Below are positions 22,501 to 34,377 of a stretch of 64,000 nucleotides of DNA, piece by piece; positions within the stretch are counted from its first letter, which is position 1, and each line of letters begins with the position of its first letter. Under the pieces are notes generated by a model, which was not told where the DNA came from, did no database searches, and saw only the letters and a program-made list of their open reading frames with translations. Source of the DNA: Straminergon stramineum (taxonomy: Eukaryota; Streptophyta; Bryopsida; Hypnales; Calliergonaceae); contig OY987270.1 in NCBI GenBank assembly GCA_963920665.1, positions 17,634,019 through 17,698,018 on the forward strand, given 5' to 3'. Position numbers and translations under genes: made by a program.

Positions 22501-23761
22501 AAAATAATGCATGATGATTGAACAAATGATGTCCATTATAAAGTGTTGATCGACATGGAATAGGACAGTGCCACAAGGTGATTTGATCATGCTGCAGACT
22601 TGAGAGACAGGCACAAAGATTGAAAAGCACAGACTGGACTGGCATGCACACAGGGGGTAGTGATTGCACTACTGGCAAGTGAAGGCGTGATCAAGACAGC
22701 GCAAGAGGCCTTGGATGTGCAAAATATCACCATCTGTGTGGAGATGCTATTTGCAGCAATGGGGCACTTGTATGCATTCCCATACAAAGGGTACGCAGAG
22801 GCGAACATCAATGGCCAAGGAAACCTGGCGCACAGCATTCTCCATGCACTCAACTTCTCCGATCTGGTTTCCGACACAATGCATCAGGTGTGCACCACCA
22901 CCTCTCTACTTATACTTCTACCTGACTGGGAAAAGAAGGGACGAGTGGGTGGGTTAAAATCAGAGGCTGTAACACGGATTAGATCAGATAGATTGAATGA
23001 GCACAAGGATGCAAGCTAAGCTACCTCATCGGCTCGGCTCGGCTCGGCTCGGGTCTGATCATGGTGTGCACGCATGTGACGGTGCGCAGTTTGCACCAAC
23101 GTACCACGAGTATGTACTGTACAGCGACGGCAACCAAGAGGCCCCGCAGCGCTACCGAGTGCGCACCTTTGTGGCCACCGGGCAAGAGCTGCAGCAGGTG
23201 GTGCGGCCCTCGAGTTTGGTGGAGCCCGGAGCTGCCGTTGCCGGAACTGGAGTGAGTATGCGGCCATCGGCCATGGAGGTGGAACCGCCCAACAGGCTAG
23301 AGACAGACACTGCTCCGCGCCCGAGCCTCACCACAGTGGGCCAGCTGGTGGCTGGTCTCACTGAGCCTCTCCATAGTTCTGCCACTGATTCCGAATGGTC
23401 CCAACCCTTGAAGCCCCCCACTTTGCGTGGCACTGCTCGTTCCAGCACTGCCCTGGGGCCCCTTTTATTGGGCTCCTCCGACACCAGGAACAGCAATGAC
23501 TTCAATCCTCGCGCCCTGCCCGACCCCGGTTCTTCGGCCACTGCTCTTTGCTTCCGGCCACTGTGGGGCCACCGTTCGTTTGAGTCTGGCAGCCGCGTTG
23601 GCGCGGAGAGTCGCCGCGAGAGTGGTACTTCTGGCGACGACGAGGTCACCGAGTTAACCAAGCTGACGAACCGACGGGCGTCGGAGCATGGCCCTCTCTT
23701 GGACACCATCGATATCGGCGGAGAGAATGAGGAGTATTCCGAGGGTTTCATTCAACGGTGA
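19505..23761 (+). CDS. LAZ1: LAZ1/TMEM184 family multipass membrane protein (DUF300, organic solute transporter Ost-alpha-like)
   Basis: LAZ1-type proteins are seven-helix membrane proteins of the TMEM184/Ost-alpha family. In Arabidopsis LAZ1 is linked to tonoplast function, brassinosteroid signalling and cell death. Exons: 19505-19651, 21238-21311, 21462-21611, 22149-22434, 22654-22887 and 23090-23761 (stop TGA), 520 residues in frame. The family core is plain: IYFNSI...YEAWVIYNFLSLC, GGPGAVATSLQGR, MTCC, FIRRCKRGVLQFVILKP, LVLFYVACKDMLQPFHP, KFLIIKSVVFLTYWQG, ICVEMLFAAMGHLYAFPYK and, across the exon 5/6 junction, TMHQ-FAPTYHEYVLY. The cytosolic tail (about 200 residues) is Ser/Pro/Arg-rich, noticeably GC-richer than the rest, and has no recognised domain. 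Intron 2 begins with GC rather than GT. Intron 3 carries a MITE. The start ATG was chosen as the only one in frame with the first membrane segment; a further upstream exon cannot be excluded. Confidence 0.93.
20451..20530. mobile_element. 80-bp miniature element with perfect 15-bp TTAACCCC ends
   Basis: TTAACCCCTAAAGGA at 20451-20465 is the exact reverse complement of TCCTTTAGGGGTTAA at 20516-20530. The ends match those of the larger elements at 33069-34042, 34080-34377 and 7715-8532. It lies in intron 1 of LAZ1. No clear target duplication is visible. Confidence 0.65.
20873..21018. repeat. 146-bp foldback (long inverted repeat) in LAZ1 intron 1
   Basis: The left arm starts AAAATTCAATTTTTTCTGTT and continues GATTTGGTCGTATTGATTCA; the right arm is its inverted near-copy ending at 21018. 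Arms are about 45 bp with few mismatches, and the middle repeats GTGAACCAAATTAACAGAAA-type words. It is probably a foldback MITE. The flanking CACTACTAGAAAA resembles one CACTA transposon end, but no partner end is seen. Confidence 0.7.
21312..21461 (+). other. GC-AG intron of LAZ1
   Basis: Splicing AT|GCAAGT (21311/21312) to GCAG|ATATGAA (21461/21462) gives FNSICGI-YEAWVIYN, which fits the family exactly. I find no GT donor in the exon that restores this frame. GCAAGT matches the known strict consensus of GC donors. Confidence 0.8.
21702..22010. mobile_element. 309-bp MITE with perfect terminal inverted repeats, in LAZ1 intron 3
   Basis: AAGGTAGTCTGCTCTTAAAG plus CAACCAT at the left end is repeated as an exact inverted copy at the right end (27 bp). 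The interior (AAAATTCATAACTAATTCCA, then AAAAATATGAAAC, then ACTGAAAATT) is shared with the element at 63514-63844, so both belong to one family. There is no coding capacity. Confidence 0.85.
23031..23050 (+). repeat. (GGCTC)4 microsatellite in the last LAZ1 intron
   Basis: Four perfect GGCTC units followed by GGGTC, about 40 bases before the exon 6 acceptor. Confidence 0.9.
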
Positions 23762-24558
23762 CTCGCTCCCTCTCTCCCTCCCTTTCTCCCCTCCCCTCCC
23801 CTCCCCCATCTACTTCCTCTTCCTTGGGGTGCATCGTTCCATTCCCATTTCCATGATCATGACGGTGAGACTTCTTCCATACTGACAGTCCCTGCGGCTA
23901 GAATTTCGATTGATTTTTAATTTCATTCCAAGTGGTAGTAGCACTCAAAGTCATCACCCTGCCATCTTGGCGGTCCTGTCCCCAGTCCTTAATTTACTTC
24001 CTTTCTCTCTCTCCTAATGCATGCATCAAAATTAATTGTGCGCATGATCGAAAACCAACTCCCTACTCGGCGTGATCAATTTTCAATCCCCGCCGTATCT
24101 AATGCTTGGTATCAGCACGGGCACATATATATATGTATCTAAACCTGATCCGTCAACGATCTGAAACCCTGTTGTCTTCGACGATCACTTGCTACTCTCG
24201 GTACCTTTGAGAATCCTGTCGATTTCCCCATTTTTGTTGTACAATGATACCAGCTTCTTCGCATAAGATGGTATGTGTTGGTCAGCTCTGCATCGACAAA
24301 ACGGATTACATCTACTAAGTCAGTACGTTGCAGTTGTCCTGTCCCCTGGGGTTGCAAAGATATTTCAGAGTTTTCTGACAATTCAGACCGTTGCAAATCA
24401 AGAGTAGAGTAATTACCCAAAAAGATAATCCCTAAAAATCAAAACGCAAGCTGTAATTTCCTGATGATGATGAAACATAGCTAACAAATAATTTTGATCG
24501 AAACTGTCAAAACACCTAATGCAATCTTCGAATCCATCTCAAGAAATTTGATGCTATT
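23762..24558. other. Convergent intergenic region LAZ1 / HCAR
   Basis: This holds the 3' UTRs and terminators of two convergent genes. A CT-rich tract directly follows the LAZ1 stop (23764-23825). I see no other gene or strong structure. Confidence 0.6.
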
Positions 24559-27500
24559 CTACCTCTTCTTTCCCCACGTTCGGTGCACATAAAGGTAGTT
24601 GCGTATATTGTGGTAGTCTAAAGAGTATCGACCAAACTCCAAACCCTTCGGTCCCACCTGCAAATGCCAATAAATTTTCTCAGAGTAGGGAGAACCGTTG
24701 AGGATCCGTAAGAACTTGAGAAAATAGTGACACCTCATCTACTTCATACCGTTGTAGCAATAATCATGCAGTGAAACCTCTATACCCAGAGCACTGTGGT
24801 TCAAATCCTGAATTACTTCACAAGAAACCCGTTAGCTTCAAGATACACACCAGATTGAGAAGCCAAGCAATGACGTTGCCCACAAATCTTGGTGCTGGTT
24901 GTGTTTTTTCTTTGCCTGCAATCCATCACCCACATGTACATCAAAACACAAAACATGCAGACTCAGAAAATAAGAGGCATGTAGTCTCTGCAGCCCATGA
25001 TCATATAAGTAAAATAATAAGAAGCATATGTTAACATGATTCTCATTTGAAAGTGGTAAAAGGCGGGATGAAAGGTTGCCCAAGCACTGCATTTATCTAG
25101 CTCTAGCTCTAATAAAGTGGCATTTCCCAAACTCCTGTAATAAAATCTGGCACTAATATCACTCTCTCATGAGCAAAAACAACTGTGTAAGGGGCATTCA
25201 GCAATTTTCTGCCTTAGAGGACCATGGAAGCTACCTTTTTCTACTAAATGAACAACCCACCTAATTTGGCTTTGTCGTCAGCTTTCACTGTCTCCATCAC
25301 AAACGGGCCCCTGTTTCCCTGTCCAAGAGCAACAACAGTACAATACACATTTATCCTTCCAAGATACCTAAAATTATAAAAAAACAGTTAGTGCGATGTT
25401 TAGTAATCATTATTGCATATCAATGACCATTATCAGAAATCTTCAGCCGGATATGCCACTCATTAAAACACACGCGAAAATGTGACCTGTACTCCAACAG
25501 TAAAAAGTTCCAGCAGACAAATATGTTACTGCTGTAGTAGTACTGGAGTGAAGTTTTCACTTAATACAGAAGAGGGTAGCTGGACATACAAAACTGACTG
25601 TTGGTGTGACCTCCAAAAGAGGCCTCACTAGGTCTAGCATCTCTTTCCCTCGATCATTTCTGCACCAGTAAACAGCAATCCTTGCTCAGCCAATAACAGA
25701 GACATTTCAACAAGCACAGCGCATTACTTGTTCAAGAGCATCCGGCTTGAACATCATGATTGAATTGAATCTAGAACCAAGAGCGCCATCCGCAAAGTGT
25801 TTGTTTAGCTCAACTGTTTGTAGCTAGCATAAGTGAAGAATTGGAAGCACAAACCTAACAGTGATGTACTGAGGATGTCGCGTCATAGGCACACCTGGAT
25901 ACTTGGGCACTCCCATGTACCCAACCACTAAATCCTATACCATACATATGAAGTCAGCAACAAAGACTGAAGCCAGTGCATGAATAGATGGAACGGGCTA
26001 TCTTAACAAGCTGATTATTCTGTGTGTGGCATAACTTCGCTAAAATAGACTAGTAGCATATAAAAACAGGGTTATCAAGAGAATAGAAACGAGACTACTT
26101 ACTGCTAAGCCATTGGTGTAGTCGAAGCAACTGCAAGGTTTCAAACAGTAAGCCCCAGAGATATTGCAAATGTCAGACGTAAAGACACTGGTAAGTATCC
26201 GACAGACCATGAGAATTAGCTCTAGATGTTCCTTGTGTTGTCACACATAAACAGTCACAAAAGACTCACAAAAGAACAGACTAAGCAATGAAAATGAAAA
26301 CAATTTCAGTAAGTATTGAAATGAAAATAGACCAACAAAGACCATCACATACTTCGTCACAAAATAACAATTGAGACTATAACTGTTAACTGACTGATTG
26401 AAGTAAAATGATAAGCACCATAAAAATCTTACAAACTCTCACGTAAAATATCACCTGTAACAAGAGGGTGCGATCACGTCAGTCAATTGGTCAGCTGGCA
26501 AACAGAAGTAGGGTACCTGGACATGATTTGAATTTCCATGTATTACCAAAACTTTCCATTTTGTGATGTGAGGGCATGAAAGTCATATTCGCTTTATATA
26601 TACTGGTAGCAAAAAAAAAGAACAGCATGTGGATGAACAATATGTGGATGTGAAACAATGTGCTGTAAAGTTTAAATTGCGTCAGTTGAAATGGGCAAAC
26701 AAAAATATCTGAAATGTCAAGTAGACCTAGGATCTGCAATATAAAAGGAAACACGTGCCCGCAGGTGCCCGAGGATTTTAACGACCACTAATAATTTTCA
26801 CTTAAACATCTTAGTAGCTGACTAACCTCCTCATTACGGCCATCCAAATGCTTAAGGTGCACCTGCAAAGGAACGACAGAACCCACGAACTCATAAACCC
26901 AACAGGCTTAATTACAGAGACAAGGAGCGGACAGAGAAACGAACCCCACAAGCCGGCGGAACTAGTATCTCCGCCAAAATTCCTTAAACTTGAAAAGTAA
27001 GAAACACCAGAAAGCTCCTACAATAACCCTAACTGACATTAACCACCTACTAACTATAATATCAGGCTGGAGGTGGTGTACCTTGTAGTCTTGCATAAAC
27101 TCATAATGAAGGACTGTGTCCGGGTCATCGCTGGCTGCTTTCAGAAATTTGTCAAGTCCCTGTCTGGGCCCATTGTCCACTGCAGTCCATGCGAAATCAA
27201 AAGAACATCAGAGGAGTTTGAAACATTATGTCCTCAATAGACTGACAAAGAGTAGCAACCTAATATCAGATCAAGCAACAAAATTCATGCCTACCAGAGT
27301 GACATTTTTCAGACCGCTTAAGCAAAGAGAGGAGAGAAACCAAAGAAAAAACAAGTGAAGGTCTTCCGAAACATCAAAGCCTCCTCTAGCCCACTCTAAA
27401 TGCCACATAACAAGAGCGTTACATTATCAAGACAAACTCTGAGCAAACTTACCACAATTTGTACCGAGGATGTAAAGCTTTTCCAACCCCAAATACTTTT

Positions 27501-30500
27501 CAACGTTTCTAAGAGCTGTCACGTAAAATTTGACATTAGACACCATAAAGATGGATAGCATTCCCACTGAAATAAGAAGCACAATGTGGCCAACACATTA
27601 AATGCAGACACACATATCCATATGATCTGGATGGACATTTTAATACCATTAACAGGACTAACTTATATCCCACTTTCAACTAACGATGATTGAAGGTTTC
27701 ACCGTCATCATAAGACACACGAATGAGGAACTCCTCCCTAGATTCCCCAAATTCTTCAACATTAAAATTTTTAAATTCATTCAAGAAGGCAAATACTCGG
27801 TGAGATTTGTAATTAGTAAGATTGGTTAGATTTGTAAATGAAAATAGTGAGAATCAGTAACTCCCGTGTAATGGGGCAACGACCTAACGCACATGTGTAT
27901 TCCTACTTGAGTCACGGACAGTCATGGCGGAGGTCATACCTTGAACCTGACAACCTACTCCACAAAAAAGTAGACGCTTTATTCCAGCTGCCTGTACTAT
28001 ACAGGTTCTTGTCAGCTGTCACGACAGGCTCGATCCAAGGAATAATTTCACCTATCGAACAAGCACAATCAAAGGACAGCAGGCACACTTAAAGCACCAA
28101 TGCGAGGAAACTCGCAGTATTGCACAAAAGATAAAGTAAACCACCTCAACAAGTGCCAATGTATTGAGATTTGGTGACAAAGTTGGTTTCACCCCCCTTG
28201 CAGCCAATACCTCCTCTGGTGTCCTGTCAGAGAAAAAGAAAAAAGGTAAGCAATTTCCACTATTTAGAGAAGATTTTCCAGTTCCAACCTCCGATAATCA
28301 TTTGCAACACAGACAAAAAACCTTCAAGATTTTATAAGGAAACCCTCCTCTCTTTGAAAAAAGACCTGCTAATACGATTAACTAGACGCCCAAATGAATC
28401 GTAGAATCGAAATGAGAATACTAAGAACAACTGTAGGCAAAGATTTAAAACATTAAAAGAATTTGCATGGAGTAAAGAATTGAATTGGCCTGAATAAGGA
28501 CTCCATAGCCATACCGGGCAAGGACTGGTAAAGGTTTGAATCTATCTTCCGGATCACTGTAAAGACATCGTACGCGCCTTGTCAGCAACACTGTAATGAG
28601 CAGAGTATTTTCCACAATATAAAGCGAAGGCAATTCCGAAATAGCCACTCGAAAACAAGAGAAACCTTGCTTCTAAAATTCAATACCTCCTGTATCATGC
28701 CCAAATACCACATTATGTAGAAATTATTTAAAAAAAACATAATCAACTGAGAACGGATCTTCACCTCTGCACACAAATGACACCATCGACTCTATTTGAT
28801 CGCAACATCTCCATAGCAATGCTTGTCACGATGCCCGTCCATTGAGCACCTGCCACAAGGACACCACTTTAATCTCTACAAAAGAACACCACTATCAGCT
28901 ACACCCACGAGGGAAAGGTTTCTTTTAGGATTTCTGTATGTAAAAAAACCCAGAAAAGAGCAAAAACATTTAATTCATATAAAAGCCTCAAGGCTTCCAA
29001 AAGAGTCTTTCATTTGCATCATCATCTTCATACTACGAGGACATAAAATATCAAAAGGAGTCTGACAAAAAGCCTTCGAAAAATATAAAGAAGGAACCCA
29101 GCAGATCTACTTTAACATTTTTCATAGACATTCACAGAAACCAACTCGGGATCACATATCATCTGAAACCATCAGAATCCTTACATGAATCTCAACAGTA
29201 ATGTTTTGAGAACCTCCTAAAAAAAAATATAGATGCCAAAACAAGAATTCAGATGCGTGAACAACAACAACATAATAATACCTGCAATGGGCTCTGATTT
29301 GCGTGCATACAGCATCTCGTCATGCACTCCAAAAAACAAGTCATCCATCGACTCTGGACTTCGTCCGCGTCCATGCACTGTTGGCTCCAGGTCCTATTGA
29401 ATTTTATCAGTGTTCAAGTGCCATTAGAATCACGAAGTGCACCATGTACTAAATCGATGGAATCGTCAAAGAAAAAATCAATCACAAACAAAGGTTTCTC
29501 AATTGCTAGTACCAAATTCCCACGAAAATTGAAACGAACTGGTCAGAAAGTCACCTCTACTCTCGACATGCCATCCCCTAGAAAAGCACAAGCATCCTTT
29601 ACGTGAGCAATGTAGTAAGTGTCACAAAGTCCACATTGGCTGCAAACCAGAACCACCAGGTTATACATTTAATGTTAAAAACGTCCTCATAAGTGTGCTG
29701 TCACATACCATAAGTGTGAAATTCTTTCAAGCAACTGACAACACCAAAGCATTCAGACATACCTGCAGTGTTCCTTTGCAGGATAAGTAGATCCAGGTTT
29801 GATGGGTTTGGCCTTCTTTCTCCAGTTGGACGGTGAATCTACAGTAGAGGCTGCAAAGCCCAAGAACGCCACGTTACTCACAGTTCAATTCGCCATGAAA
29901 ATGGACACAAATATTCTCCAATAGAGACCCGCGTCAGCGAGCACAAGCATGTTGCACACTGCATACAGTCCCGAAACAACTCCTCTTGCCTCACACTTGG
30001 TTCCAAAATACAACAGAACACCCAACTGATAGTCGTCACCAAATCCCACCTAGAATGCTAAGACAAGCAAAGACACCACCTCAACCAGGTCAGAGAGGTT
30101 CAACCAGACTAAAACTCTAAGCTTGTTTCTCATACATTTCACACTAGCACATGTGGTGCCCATGAAAAGTGACAACCCACCACCACTCGTAAAATGCTTT
30201 CTGTGACCACGCACATACTGTAATTCAGAAATCAGACACAAAAGACTCAATTCGTTTCAATTTTCAAAACCCTAGCAATGTTGTCGACAAAGCTAACAAA
30301 CTAATGGTTAACCTAAAACAGTATGGCAGCTGCCAACGAAGCAAAAGCTAATGGATTGTGTGAATTGGGAGCGGGGAGGGGGGAGTACGAGGGGAGCGCA
30401 CATCCATTACTCGATTGTAGTACACAAGGAGAAAAGGCTTGCTTGCGCAGACAGGAAGGCAGGCAGGCAGGCAGGTGCACAAGTAACACGAAGGATGGCT

Positions 30501-30863
30501 ACTTCGTAATGGAGAATCATTCAGGTCAAATTCGGACAAAGAATCGATGAGCATCACCCATATTCGAGATTGTGCACTCTACAACAACTGTTAACATTCT
30601 GCGCTGGTCAAATTGATTTCGTAACAGTAAGTGGTATTGCATGCAAATTCTTGAGTCAATTAGCGGCAGAAAGACCAACCTGCACCGTCGCCACCAATGG
30701 AAGAAGCACGAACAACGTCATGAAGAAGAGAGCCTGGTGGTGTTGGGGCTTTCTTTGTCACAGGACGCTTCACGCGGCGGGCGAAGGGGAAAGAGGGCGC
30801 CGAAACGCCAAGAGTAGAGGAAGAGGAAGGGAGAGAGGTCCAAAGAGAGGTAGACATGGCCAT
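24559..30863 (-). CDS. HCAR: 7-hydroxymethyl chlorophyll a reductase, chloroplast precursor, 18 exons
   Basis: HCAR reduces 7-hydroxymethyl chlorophyll a to chlorophyll a in the chlorophyll cycle, using reduced ferredoxin, FAD and two [4Fe-4S] clusters; it acts in chloroplasts during chlorophyll b breakdown. Exons in transcript order: 30863-30680, 29850-29763, 29639-29555, 29393-29282, 28849-28765, 28556-28515, 28223-28145, 27991-27940, 27515-27453, 27179-27082, 26862-26827, 26516-26455, 26130-26103, 25934-25855, 25659-25590, 25318-25261, 24915-24851, 24657-24559. They total 1386 bases, in phase, 461 residues, very close to the Arabidopsis enzyme. Exon 1 is a Ser/Thr/Arg-rich transit peptide (MAMSTSLWTSLPSSSS...). 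Conserved parts: CSQCGLC and later Cys (iron-sulfur), DLEPTVHGRGR, AQWTGIVTSIAMEMLRS, LLFCGVGCQVQA, LYILGTNCVDNGPR, YGLEFGRY-like C-terminus ending HRTWGKKR. No defect is seen. Exons of 28, 36 and 42 bases are unusually small. Confidence 0.96.
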
Positions 30864-32225
30864 AGCCCACAAGGTGCAACCGGATGCAACGTCAGGAGAA
30901 GCAAAGTGGATCGGAAAAAACGTAATTGAAGACTGATGATTCCGTCGGGCTTCACTTCGCGATGAAGGAGTGATAACCGAATGATGGTCGCCACGCTGTG
31001 ACTTGGAAGTCTGAGTAGTAGTCTGGTAGACGCACGGAGAGCGTGTCCAGCACTGTACTAGAATTACACTCACCCGCCGTTGTCAAGTTAGTGTGTAGGA
31101 GGCGACCCCGATCAGGAGGGGTTATGGGAAAGAAAAATCTTGAGCTAAGAAATTCATAGTAATTAAAGAGAATATGGAAAAATAGTTATCCATAGAGAAC
31201 TAAAATTATGGAAAAATATGGAATCCTTTCACAACTCTATTTCTGTATGCAGGAAAAATTTCCCCATTTGAGAATCCCATGTTCCATACATGCATAATTG
31301 CTTAAGTGGTTGGAAATGGGTCACATGTATTAGGGAGAGTCTCCAATTGACTCATCATCTACCACCAAAAGTCATCATTTGCGTATGCTGCTTGTTTGCC
31401 ATGATTCAAAATGTAAGATCCAACAAGCTTACAAATCTTACACCTGTCCCTCTACTTTGGATTCAAAAGAGTAAAAGAATTATAAAGTTTAACCTTGAGT
31501 TTAAGCCTCCATATCCATCACTTTGATTGCTACCATTTTGCAACTAGATATGAATGAAACATTTTGTAATTTTTTTCAGAGATGAAATCATAGGAAAACT
31601 GCAAGTTGTAAGAATTTCAAATTTTTTGAAAAAATATGAAATTACTGTGAAATTTTTAAGAAAAAAATGAAGAAAATTCATATCAAAATAATAAAAAATA
31701 TAATAAAAAAATATTAAAATTCCACCACAAATGCATAAATTATAGTGTAGAATATCATAGTATAAACCAAAGTTACTTTGTCACTCCAAAATTTAAGAAA
31801 AAAAAAAAAGAAAAAAAAAAGACATGGTTATATGGTCCTAAGTTCAGATTGCTATAAAATATGGAAATTTATGAATTTTTCAAAATTTCCAATTGGAGTA
31901 GAAACTTCATGTGAAAAGCTTCACTTCCTTAATTGGATTCAAATTCAAAAATTATCATCTTTATGGCTCAAATTCACATCCAAAGAAAATAGCAAAAAAA
32001 TGGTCAAAATACACTACAGGGGTGATCTGTGGATTGAGCATCTTCTTCTTTAGAAAAATCAAGAATATCATAATGAGGGACTTTGCAATGATATTCATTG
32101 AAAATATACTCAAGTACCCTACAAATAGTAATTTGAATGGAAAAAAATATTTTCCATCCATTGGACACTTAGTATTCAGAACATTGCAACAAGGTTAAAG
32201 GTCACATTCACCTAGAGAATTAGTA
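30864..32225. other. HCAR upstream region and AT-rich intergenic DNA
   Basis: The first 200-250 bases upstream of the HCAR start are GC-moderate and probably contain its promoter and 5' UTR; the frame continues open upstream but without an ATG of family type. From about 31.15 kb the sequence becomes AT-rich, with poly-A runs (31797-31820) and no gene. Confidence 0.5.
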
Positions 32226-32885
32226 CTCCCTCTGTCCCATAATGATCTTCCTGTTAGCCTTTATTTTTTGTCCCGAATTGATCTTCCTCTTGTGATGTGG
32301 AGAAAGGGCCCACTCAATGAAACTTCTTTGAATGTGAAGAGAATAATAAAATTAAAAAAATATGGAGAAGCTACTGTTCTAGTTCGGATAAATGGATGCT
32401 TAGTTGTTTTGGAGAAACTGCACCAATCAACTACGTGTACAACTAAGGCCGTGAACAGTGTTTGTCTGGCCATTATCACACTCCCACCAATCAAGCCAGT
32501 TGAAGTGGGCTTTTTTATTTTATTTAATCAAGTGAACAAGATTCACTCCCTTCACCTTGACTTTTTGAAACTGACGCGGTGAGTTGTCCAGAGAGGCAAC
32601 ACGGGAATTGAGATACACAATGCAAAAAGACAAAAGGACAAAACCATTGGCGCGGGAATTTTAAGAAATAATTGGCTAGCGGTGCTCCTCCAAAAAGACC
32701 CCAAAAATCCACATTTCAAAGCCCGACAACTTCAATTTGGTAATGAATCCAAAGTTCGAATTTGGAGGGTGATAGGAGAGCATTCTGTTTTATTTATACC
32801 TCAAAATAAAATTAAAAAACATTGATTTTTGACCTTAATCCGAAACATTTTGTCAAACAAGAAGATCATTTTGGGACGGAGGGAG
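32226..32885. mobile_element. 660-bp Tc1/mariner-like (Stowaway-type) MITE, TA target duplication
   Basis: The left end CTCCCTCTGTCCCATAATGA and the inverted right end TCATTTTGGGACGGAGGGAG match the well-known CTCCCTCCGTCCC ends of plant mariner-like MITEs. TA flanks both ends (32224-32225 and 32886-32887). A subterminal copy of TGTCCCGAATTGATCTTCCT lies at 32269-32288. The internal frame at 32268-32582 has no transposase motifs, so the element is non-autonomous. Confidence 0.88.
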
Positions 32886-33068
32886 TATGTTGGAAGATCA
32901 TCTTACTTTTCGGTCAACATTTAATGAAAATCATTTCTAATTGTCCCATGGTGAAAGGGTGGGTAGTGAATTCATTGTTCTATGTGTAATTATAGTAAAA
33001 ACACACATTTCCATCCTTGAATCCATTCATGTACCCTAGATGTCTATTAAATTGTCCCTAGACCTCCA

Positions 33069-34042
33069 TTAACCCCTAAACGCCCTAGGGGACCAAAAGT
33101 GTCCTCACATAGTTTCAAGTCCAATTCAAAGTGTTGTAACTTTTGCATCCAATGTCCAAAGTCAATAAAATTTGTTGGAGAATTTTCAATCTCTCTTCTA
33201 GTTTGTGTGGTAAAATTTTCAGATCAATCCAAGATGTACTGAGATTTTGGAAGCCAATCAAAGTTCACAGGTTCTATTTGAGTTCACAAATTGCATTTGA
33301 TGGCTACAACTTCAGGGGCTTGTATCTCCTTCATCTAATGTTAGTTTTCAATTAAAAAAATTTGGGTTTTTTCCCTTGAAGTCTAGTTATTGTAGTATGA
33401 TTTTCATGTCAATCCAAGATGTTTTGAATGTCTGGGAGCAATTCGAAGTTCAAAATCCCGACATTTTTGGATTACAATGAACTTCATCAACTTGTTTCTT
33501 CTTCATACAAGGTCCGTTTCCTATAAAGACTCTTGGGAAAGTTGCACATACTAGTCTATTTTGTATGTCTGAAATTTCATTTCAATCTAAGAAGTGATGA
33601 GTGACTAAGAAGCATTTTAGTAGAAGGAGGTTCAACCTTAGATGTGTTTCTTTCAACTTTTCTTGCTATTTTTTGACATTTCAAAGCCATTTTGTAGACA
33701 CAATGAGTCAATTGAATGATATTTTTTTCACCAATGTATTTGTGTGCTGGTTTTAAATCACTTTCTAGTTTAAAATATTTTCATTTGAGTAGGTTTAGAA
33801 ATTGAATTTCACCTCCAAATGTGTTTCTAGGAAAATTTCAGCATCCTTTTTCAACACTAAAACATTACAATCTTGCAATCTACGTGGCCAAATGACTCCA
33901 AATTTGACTCATGTCATCTACAACATGTACACTACAAGATTGTATGGTTGAGATTCATATATCTAAGTGGAATTTAGATCTATAGCACTTCAAGAGCAAT
34001 GATGTTTTCATACCCCCAAAAGCCTTGGGCTTTTAGGGTTAA
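33069..34042. mobile_element. 974-bp element with TTAACCCCTAAA ends
   Basis: TTAACCCCTAAACGCCC at the left and GGGCTTTTAGGGTTAA at the right form imperfect inverted ends. The interior shares long stretches with 7715-8532 (AAAAGTGTCCTCACAT, TTTTGCATCCAATGTC, CAATCCAAGATG). It is non-coding. Confidence 0.65.
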
Positions 34043-34079
34043 AGTGTTCATGGAAAGCGTCATTGAATTGTCTCCATCT

Positions 34080-34278
34080 TTAACCCCTAACTGTTTTGAC
34101 TTTGTTTTCATCCCAACCTTTAATTTCCTAAAAAAGTGATTTCTTAAGAATGTTTTTGAGCTACCCAAGCTATATGTAGAGCAATGCAAATGATATATCA
34201 TACAAAAACTTTTTAATGATGTAGTCAAAAGTTATGAAAATTGTTGCACCTTAAAGCTACTCCCTTGGGCACATGTGT

Positions 34279-34309
<31 letters not shown>

Positions 34310-34377
34310 CTATTTATAGTGAGTTGCCTAAAATCACTATGTTGCCAAAAAATGCAATTTAGTACTTTAGGGGTTAG
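34080..34377. mobile_element. About 300-bp element with TTAACCCCTAA ends (tentative)
   Basis: TTAACCCCTAACTG at 34080 and CTTTAGGGGTTAG ending at 34377 are inverted. The interior is not clearly related to the other members, so the pairing of these two ends is tentative. Confidence 0.35.

Noticed and set aside
23152..23751. Open frame of 199 codons on the minus strand opposite LAZ1 exon 6
   Set aside because: It lies antisense to a conserved exon in GC-rich sequence and has no motif; it is a shadow of the coding frame.
32268..32582. Open frame of 104 codons inside the mariner-like MITE
   Set aside because: No DDD/DDE transposase motifs; non-autonomous elements often contain chance frames.
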